Assembly (NCBI GenBank): GCA_009787945.1
Contig: WQSI01000077.1
Span: 2,120-8,062, forward strand
DNA length: 5,943 nucleotides
Direction: 5' to 3'
Source of the DNA: Defluviitaleaceae bacterium
GTDB lineage: Bacteria > Bacillota > Clostridia > Lachnospirales > WRAX01
Position 1 is the first letter of the stretch, and the number at the start of each line of letters is the position of its first letter. A model generated the notes under the pieces. That model had not been told where the DNA came from. It did not search any database and saw only the letters and a program-made list of their open reading frames with translations. Position numbers and translations under genes: made by a program. This document shows positions 5,616 through 5,943 of this stretch, one piece after another.

Positions 5616-5648
5616 AAACCGCCCACAATTGAACTGTGGGCGGTTTTT
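5616..5648 (+). terminator. Strong hairpin with rightward T-tail
   Basis: A perfect 12-bp stem, AAACCGCCCACA (5616-5627) with TGTGGGCGGTTT (5635-5646), has a 7-nt loop and is followed rightward by a T-run ending at 5648 and then GATTTTATT. It is the first good terminator for rightward transcripts from the gene ending at 5393, about 220 nt downstream of it. Read leftward the tail is only TTTCAT, so it is weaker in that direction. Confidence 0.8.
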
Positions 5649-5652
5649 GATT

Positions 5653-5943
5653 TTATTGGTCAATTGTACCTTGGGTGAAGCGGAAAGCCAGCTCCCCTTG
5701 GATGTATCCGCCAAGGATGCCGCCTTGGGTGACTATGTTGATGTCCAAAACCCGCAAATTAGAGGGGATTTGGCGCACGAAGTTGCTGTGTGGCGCGATT
5801 GTTTGGGAGATATATTCTAATTCGCCAACGCTGTCATTAATCACCAAAATTGTTAGCGCGATTTCGTCTGGGCTGTCGTTGCGGAAGAAGATGTTTAGCG
5901 CAGCTCCCGCCACATGACCATCGAAGAGATACCAGGCGGAACG
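5653..5943 (-). CDS. Protein of unknown function, C-terminal part (5' end outside window)
   Basis: The minus-strand frame is open from the right edge (bases 5943 down) to TAA at 5653-5655, giving the last 96 residues of a longer protein. A GTG codon at 5911-5913 lies within the frame, but coding continues upstream through WYLFDGH, so it need not be the start. I do not recognise the family. The segment alternates hydrophobic and polar residues (ALTILVIND, LEYISQTIAPHSNFVRQIP, LRVLDINIVTQGG), suggesting a beta-rich fold. No membrane segment or Cys is visible in this part. I prefer this strand because the frame is open to the window edge and the product is compositionally normal; the rightward frames opposite it look like shadows. 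It converges on the gene ending at 5393. Its transcript would meet the leftward terminator at 5436-5460. Confidence 0.7.
   Translation of the reverse strand, partial: RSAWYLFDGHVAGAALNIFFRNDSPDEIALTILVINDSVGELEYISQTIAPHSNFVRQIPSNLRVLDINIVTQGGILGGYIQGELAFRFTQGTIDQ

Larger units (their letters stand above)
5432..5652. repeat. Inverted-repeat-bounded 221-bp palindromic element (MITE-like or terminator composite)
   Basis: The ends are perfect 17-nt inverted repeats: AATCAAAAACCGCCCAC at 5432-5448 and its reverse complement at 5636-5652. Each end also folds on itself into a hairpin. Inside are two further hairpins (5489-5518 and 5560-5589) that are inverted copies of each other. The symmetry centre is near 5540, so the whole region is a long imperfect palindrome. 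No open reading frame of note fills it and no target-site duplication is obvious in the flanks. It could be a small non-autonomous mobile element or a chance pairing of two similar terminators around a palindromic repeat. The stop codon of the leftward gene (5653-5655) directly abuts the right end. Confidence 0.6.

Noticed and set aside
5629..5917. Two rightward open frames (5629-5820 and 5675-5917) opposite the last gene
   Set aside because: Neither has a convincing ribosome binding site, and the first begins inside a terminator hairpin. The products look compositionally odd, while the opposite strand is open to the window edge with a normal-looking protein.

Overview
The window looks like chromosomal DNA of a member of the Bacillota, most likely a clostridium. 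That is an inference from protein character (MreBCD, a 122-residue DtxR/MntR-type regulator, a ThiI without a rhodanese domain), strong GGAGG-type ribosome binding sites, and consensus sigma-A-like promoters. No rRNA, tRNA or CRISPR array is visible, and no transposase is encoded.

Bases 1-2306: the 3' part of a rightward cell-shape operon. It holds the C-terminal third of mreB (cut by the window edge), an interposed GNAT acetyltransferase, mreC and mreD. The last three genes are almost gapless (1 nt and 0 nt), so they are probably translationally coupled. A strong bidirectional hairpin terminator lies between mreD and the convergent next gene.

Bases 2308-4811: a metal-homeostasis locus. A leftward ZIP-family (ZupT-like) metal importer is divergent from a DtxR/MntR-type metalloregulator. 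The importer has a full-consensus promoter (TTGACA, 17 bp, TATAAT). A perfect 22-bp palindrome directly abuts its -10 box, which is the best candidate operator for the neighbouring regulator. The regulator gene is followed after 2 nt by thiI (tRNA 4-thiouridine synthase), which starts at TTG, so tRNA sulfuration probably shares the regulator's transcript.

Bases 4812-5943: less conserved content. A short gap is followed by a small membrane-anchored or exported protein that I do not recognise. Then comes a structured 260-bp intergenic region. This region is bounded by perfect 17-nt inverted repeats (5432-5448 and 5636-5652), each forming half of a terminator-like hairpin, and contains two inverted copies of a ~30-nt hairpin repeat that differ mostly by compensatory base-pair changes. 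It may be a small non-autonomous mobile or palindromic element, or a composite of terminators. The window ends in the C-terminal part of an unrecognised leftward gene.

The most interesting points are the structured inverted-repeat region, the operator/promoter arrangement of the ZIP gene with its hybrid-site metalloregulator, and the unexpected partners in two operons (GNAT inside mre; metalloregulator with thiI). I did not find clear evidence for a wholly new biological system.
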